A stretch of DNA of 55,815 bases, from contig CALDDL010000242.1 of assembly GCA_937936675.1 (NCBI GenBank), forward strand, positions 1 to 55,815, written 5' to 3'. Numbering within the stretch: position 1 is the first letter of the stretch; the number at the start of each line of letters is the position of its first letter. This document shows, piece by piece, positions 52,714 through 55,815 of the stretch. The translations under genes were made by a program, and so were the position numbers. The notes under the pieces are model-generated. The model was not told the origin of the DNA. It saw only the letters and a list, made by a program, of their open reading frames with translations, and made no database searches. This DNA comes from an uncultured bacterium (lineage in GTDB: Bacteria; Bacteroidota; Ignavibacteria; Ignavibacteriales; Melioribacteraceae).

Positions 52714-53777
52714 AAAATCGACTATCAAAAGAATTTTGGATCGCCAATAGTCTAGGTTGGATTATTGGCTCCTTTATTAATTTCATTACTCAATTCATCA
52801 GATCAAATGCTAATATTGAATCAGCAATATTAGCATTTCTTCCGTTTGTTTTTGGGTTTGTATTTACATCTTTACTCCGATTATATTGGGGTAAAATTGA
52901 TATTTATAATTACTCCATTAAAAAACAGATTTACCTACTCATTCCCCATTCACTTATTGTAAATTTTTTAATAATCTTGTTTGGTATCGGAAGCATTATA
53001 ATAATTAGACATTTTCTTGGCTATGAAACCAAAAATATATTGAATCTATTTGTAATTAATTATCTAAGCACTTATTTATTAATACTTCTCTGGATTGCAA
53101 TTTATTTTTTGGTTGTCAATTATTTTTCAATGAAGAAAAAAGAAATCGATAATCTTCAGCTTATTAATTCATTGCAGTCCTCTCAGTTACTCAATTTAAG
53201 AAACCAATTAAACCCACATTTTCTTTTTAATGCATTAAATAATATCCGGAGTTTAATAAGAGAAGATTCAGAAAAAGCACGAGCAATGATTGGTTCTTTA
53301 ACAGATATTCTTCGTTATTCTCTTAGCTCTTCAAAAAATCAAAAAGTTCGCCTCTCCTCAGAAATTGAGTTTGTAAAAGAATATTTAAAACTCGAACATC
53401 TTCATATGGAAAACAGATTATCTTATAAAATTGACATTGCGGAAGATTCTAAAAATTGTCTTATCCCGCCTATGATTATTCAATTATTAGCAGAAAATGC
53501 AATAAAACATGGGCTTAGCAAGTTACCCGAAGGAGGAGAGCTTTCTATTGAAGTAAAGAAACTATTGTATAAATTGAATGTTATTGTTATAAATAATGGT
53601 GAGTATGATTCTAATAATCCTTCTAATTCCGAAGGAGTAGGAATAAAAAATATTCTTAACCGAATAGAGATGTTATATAAGGGAAATTCTACTTTTAGTA
53701 TTTATCAAATAAATGATTCAGTAATTGCAAAATTAATTTTACCTATTGAGTACGAAGATGAAAGCAATAATAGTTGA
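52692..53777 (+). CDS. LytS/YehU-type sensor histidine kinase
   Basis: 361 residues. Four hydrophobic segments (about 20-38, 47-64, 81-104, 122-146), then a short coiled coil and the His_kinase domain with the phosphoacceptor H176 in QLNPHFLFNALNN, and a C-terminal ATPase region with N-box LAENAIKHG (about 256-264) and the G-box in GVGIKNI. No separate sensory domain, so the signal is likely sensed through the membrane. It pairs with the LytTR regulator overlapping its 3' end by 20 bases. Confidence 0.93.
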   Translation: MDKREILKNRLSKEFWIANSLGWIIGSFINFITQFIRSNANIESAILAFLPFVFGFVFTSLLRLYWGKIDIYNYSIKKQIYLLIPHSLIVNFLIILFGIGSIIIIRHFLGYETKNILNLFVINYLSTYLLILLWIAIYFLVVNYFSMKKKEIDNLQLINSLQSSQLLNLRNQLNPHFLFNALNNIRSLIREDSEKARAMIGSLTDILRYSLSSSKNQKVRLSSEIEFVKEYLKLEHLHMENRLSYKIDIAEDSKNCLIPPMIIQLLAENAIKHGLSKLPEGGELSIEVKKLLYKLNVIVINNGEYDSNNPSNSEGVGIKNILNRIEMLYKGNSTFSIYQINDSVIAKLILPIEYEDESNNS

Positions 53778-54462
53778 GGACTCACGCTTAGCACGTGAAG
53801 AATTATCTTCATTACTAAAATCATTTCCGGAAATTTTAATTATTGGAGAAGCATCTAATGTTAGGGATGCACTTGTTCTATTAAATAACAAAAATGTTGA
53901 TCTCCTTTTCTTAGATATTAATCTACCCGGGAAAAATGGTTTCGATCTTCTAGAAATGCTTGATTCGGTTCCTTTAGTAATCTTTACCACTGCATACGAC
54001 CAATATGCAATAAAATCCTTTGATTATAATGCTCTCGATTACCTCTTGAAGCCGATTAAGCATTCGGAATTAGAAAGGGCAATATTAAAAGCAAAACGAA
54101 TTCTTGATAAAGAATCAATTCCAATAGAGAAACGACTTTCACGCGTTTTTATAAAAGATGGACAAAAATGTTGGTTAGTAAATATTCATGAGATAATTCT
54201 CTTTGAAAGTGAAGGAAATTATACTAAGGTATTTTTTGAAGATAATAAACCTCTAATCTACAAATCGCTTAATATGATAGAAGAGAGAATTGATACTACA
54301 CAGTTCTTCCGTGCTAATCGAAGCCAAATTATTAATCTTAATGCAATAAAATCGATAAAATCAGTTATGGGGACTTCACTTAAAATTATTTTGAATAATG
54401 ATATGGTTATAAGTGTCTCACGAAGAAACGTTCAAAAATTAAAAACCTTATTAAGTTTTTAA
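53758..54462 (+). CDS. LytTR-family response regulator
   Basis: 234 residues from the ATG at 53758; the longest frame uses a TTG four codons earlier. Receiver domain with E7-D8, phosphoacceptor D53 in FLDINLPG, T77 and K98 (LLKPI); LytTR DNA-binding domain from about 130 (NIHEIILFESEGNYTKV, TTQFFRANRSQIINLNAI). It should be phosphorylated by the adjacent kinase and bind direct repeats. The pair of repeats upstream of the operon at 51190-51219 is a candidate target. Confidence 0.94.
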   Translation: MKAIIVEDSRLAREELSSLLKSFPEILIIGEASNVRDALVLLNNKNVDLLFLDINLPGKNGFDLLEMLDSVPLVIFTTAYDQYAIKSFDYNALDYLLKPIKHSELERAILKAKRILDKESIPIEKRLSRVFIKDGQKCWLVNIHEIILFESEGNYTKVFFEDNKPLIYKSLNMIEERIDTTQFFRANRSQIINLNAIKSIKSVMGTSLKIILNNDMVISVSRRNVQKLKTLLSF

Positions 54463-54485
54463 ATAAATGTAAATGATATCGCATG

Positions 54486-54514
54486 AAAGATTAATCCCAA
54501 TAGTCTTTTTTTTT
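54486..54514 (+). terminator. Rho-independent terminator after the LytTR regulator gene
   Basis: An AT-rich stem of 8 base pairs with one G-U pair (54486-54493 with 54501-54508) and a 7-base loop, followed by nine T. The stem is weak but the T-run is long. It separates the two-component operon from the surface protein gene. Confidence 0.6.
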
Positions 54515-54558
54515 CCTTAATTTTATATCCAATCTAAATTAAAATTATTTTCATTCGA

Positions 54559-54637
54559 TAATATAGATAACAGAAAAACCGCAATAGCGGATGCAACGTA
54601 TTTTTGTGCATTTTATAATAACTAAATTGAGTCTATT
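54559..54637 (+). promoter_or_regulatory. Promoter box and structured leader of the thioester surface protein gene
   Basis: A possible -10 box TAATAT at 54559-54564, with no clear -35. Downstream are two adjacent hairpins: CCGC-AATA-GCGG (54579-54590) and ATGCA/TGCAT around an 11-base loop (54591-54611). They lie in the presumed 5' leader, 27 bases before the ATG. I do not recognise a known riboswitch. Confidence 0.35.
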
Positions 54638-55815
54638 ATGAATAACTTGTCTTACCGATTATCCATATCCTTAATAACTATTTTCTTATTCTTTTCATTT
54701 TCATTAGGTATAAATGCAAGGGGAGGAGAAAAGGAAAATAACGGAAAAAAACTTCCGGCTTCTTATTTTACACAATCAAATATATTCTCAGTAACAGGAG
54801 CTAATTCCACAACAGTAGCCAAAATATTTGGTCAAGATAAAAAGGTTAATGTGAAATTCCCCAATCCGGATAAACCTTCGGAAACAATTAGTACGTCGGC
54901 AGGTAATTTTACTGGCGAAGTTGATGGAAAATCAGGTAGTTTTTATTGTATTGATATTCATCACTATATAAAATATTATACAACAGATCAACCTCATACC
55001 TACAAGGATGATGGATCAGTGGATCCGAAAATTATCTATGTAATAAATAATTATTTCCCATATAAAGCTTATCCTTATTCGGGTTCTGCTTCCTCATCAC
55101 AGATTGAGGCAGCGGCAGTCCAAATTGCTCTCTGGCATTTTTCGGATGGTGTAGATGCTAATAAAGTGGATAATACAAGCGTAAAGACTAGAGCACTACA
55201 AATTATTAGCGATGCCGATGCAAATTATTCATCATATCAGCCATTTGAAACTTTATTAATAGTTCCGGGCAATCAAGATGCACCGACCGGCAGTGACGCA
55301 AAATTTTACGTATCGGCATTTAATTCCAATGGCGATCCGCTTAGCGGAATTACTGTTACACTATCAGTTTCTAATGGTACACTTTCGGCAACATCATTGG
55401 TAACAGATGCAAATGGTAATACACCGGAAATAAAATTAACTCAAGGCGGTGATATAGTATCTGAAATTACAGCATCGGCAAGCGTTATGTTGGCTCCCGG
55501 TGTCCGGTACGTCCATAGTGTTGAGCCAAATACATGGCAGAAACTCGTTCTTGCCACTCCATCAGGCGTAACGAAAAAATCTACAGCCATAATCAATTGG
55601 TTTACTCCTGCTAATTGTGTTATCAAAGGATATACAACTTTTACGCAAGGGGGATGGGGCAATAAAAACGGTACTCCGGGTAAAATCAGAGATAAAAATT
55701 TCAATTCTGTTTTTCCATCAGGATTAACTATCGGCAGTACGTACAAATTAAAATTAAATTCTTCATCGAAAGTAAAAGATTTTCTTCCACAAGGAGGAAC
55801 ACCTTCGAAACTTAC
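54638..55815 (+). CDS. Exported thioester-domain surface protein (3' end outside window)
   Basis: The frame is open from the ATG at 54638 to the window end: 392 residues visible. A signal peptide (about 1-28) is followed by a thioester domain in which C104 (FYCIDI) and Q162 (AAAVQIALWHFSDG) are the pair that form the internal Cys-Gln ester. An Ig-like/Big_1 domain spans about 204-295 (TLLIVPG, DPLSGITVTLSVSNG, TDANGNT). A third segment (about 315-392) has FTQGGWG, NFNSVFPSGLTIG and FLPQGGTP, a recurrent unit in surface proteins of this bacterial group as I recall. A minus-strand ORF at 55441-55746 is a shadow. Thioester domains attach covalently to amines on host or matrix proteins. Confidence 0.85.
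   Translation, partial: MNNLSYRLSISLITIFLFFSFSLGINARGGEKENNGKKLPASYFTQSNIFSVTGANSTTVAKIFGQDKKVNVKFPNPDKPSETISTSAGNFTGEVDGKSGSFYCIDIHHYIKYYTTDQPHTYKDDGSVDPKIIYVINNYFPYKAYPYSGSASSSQIEAAAVQIALWHFSDGVDANKVDNTSVKTRALQIISDADANYSSYQPFETLLIVPGNQDAPTGSDAKFYVSAFNSNGDPLSGITVTLSVSNGTLSATSLVTDANGNTPEIKLTQGGDIVSEITASASVMLAPGVRYVHSVEPNTWQKLVLATPSGVTKKSTAIINWFTPANCVIKGYTTFTQGGWGNKNGTPGKIRDKNFNSVFPSGLTIGSTYKLKLNSSSKVKDFLPQGGTPSKL

Noticed and set aside
54579..54611. Cyclic-di-GMP riboswitch before the surface protein gene
   Set aside because: The two short hairpins lack the conserved GEMM tetraloop-receptor bases.
55441..55746. Minus-strand 101-codon ORF at the right end
   Set aside because: It lies wholly inside the thioester surface protein frame, which has a signal peptide and domain motifs; it is a shadow.

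Overview
The window is AT-rich, gene-dense DNA from a free-living Gram-negative bacterium, most likely a member of the Ignavibacteria or a close relative in the Bacteroidota/Chlorobi group. Three things point that way: the outer-membrane genes (LolA, beta-barrels, an O-antigen ligase-type protein, an MsbA-type exporter), the canonical rimP-nusA-infB-rbfA-truB-ribF-rpsO-pnp order with group-typical neighbours, and a DUF6588-like protein. This assignment is inference from gene content; the window has no rRNA.

Layout. (1) Positions 1-2449, plus strand: the end of a cluster with a Ddl-like ATP-grasp ligase (cut by the window edge), a GNAT acetyltransferase and a lysine 2,3-aminomutase, closed by a terminator. 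(2) Positions 2495-47398, minus strand: an almost unbroken run of about 40 co-directional, often overlapping genes. It holds envelope genes (glycosyltransferase, O-antigen ligase-type protein with a large insertion, MsbA-type exporter, UppP, LolA, flippase-like protein), chromosome maintenance (XerC/D, LigA, HolA, FtsK, RecN), signalling (PgpH-type c-di-AMP phosphodiesterase, STAS protein, ECF sigma factor with a membrane partner), metabolism (NadK, GcvT, transaldolase, RibF, HemW, ComB) and the transcription/translation/RNA-decay block from rimP to rng. (3) Positions 47455-50004: an initiator tRNA with its own promoter and terminator, a broken RelB/DinJ-type antitoxin, an HD phosphohydrolase overlapping an unknown gene, and an exported YCII protein. 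(4) Positions 50049-55815: a Fic protein that seems to have lost its C-terminal winged helix, then a secreted alpha/beta hydrolase in an operon with a LytS/LytR-type two-component system, then the first 392 codons of an exported thioester-domain surface protein running off the window.

Several points correct or extend simple ORF calling. A 40-residue membrane peptide (20494-20616) lies between the Na+ symporter gene and holA and overlaps both. The starts of holA, gcvT, the DUF6588-like gene and the LytTR regulator are best placed downstream of the longest ORF. The last gene (54638 to the end) has no stop in the window.

The observations most worth a second look are the beta-lysine-type cluster, the 285-residue extracytoplasmic insertion in the O-antigen ligase-type protein, the direct repeats upstream of the LytTR operon, the altered Fic protein, and the thioester adhesin in a Gram-negative. 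I saw no CRISPR array, intact insertion sequence, prophage or complete toxin-antitoxin pair.
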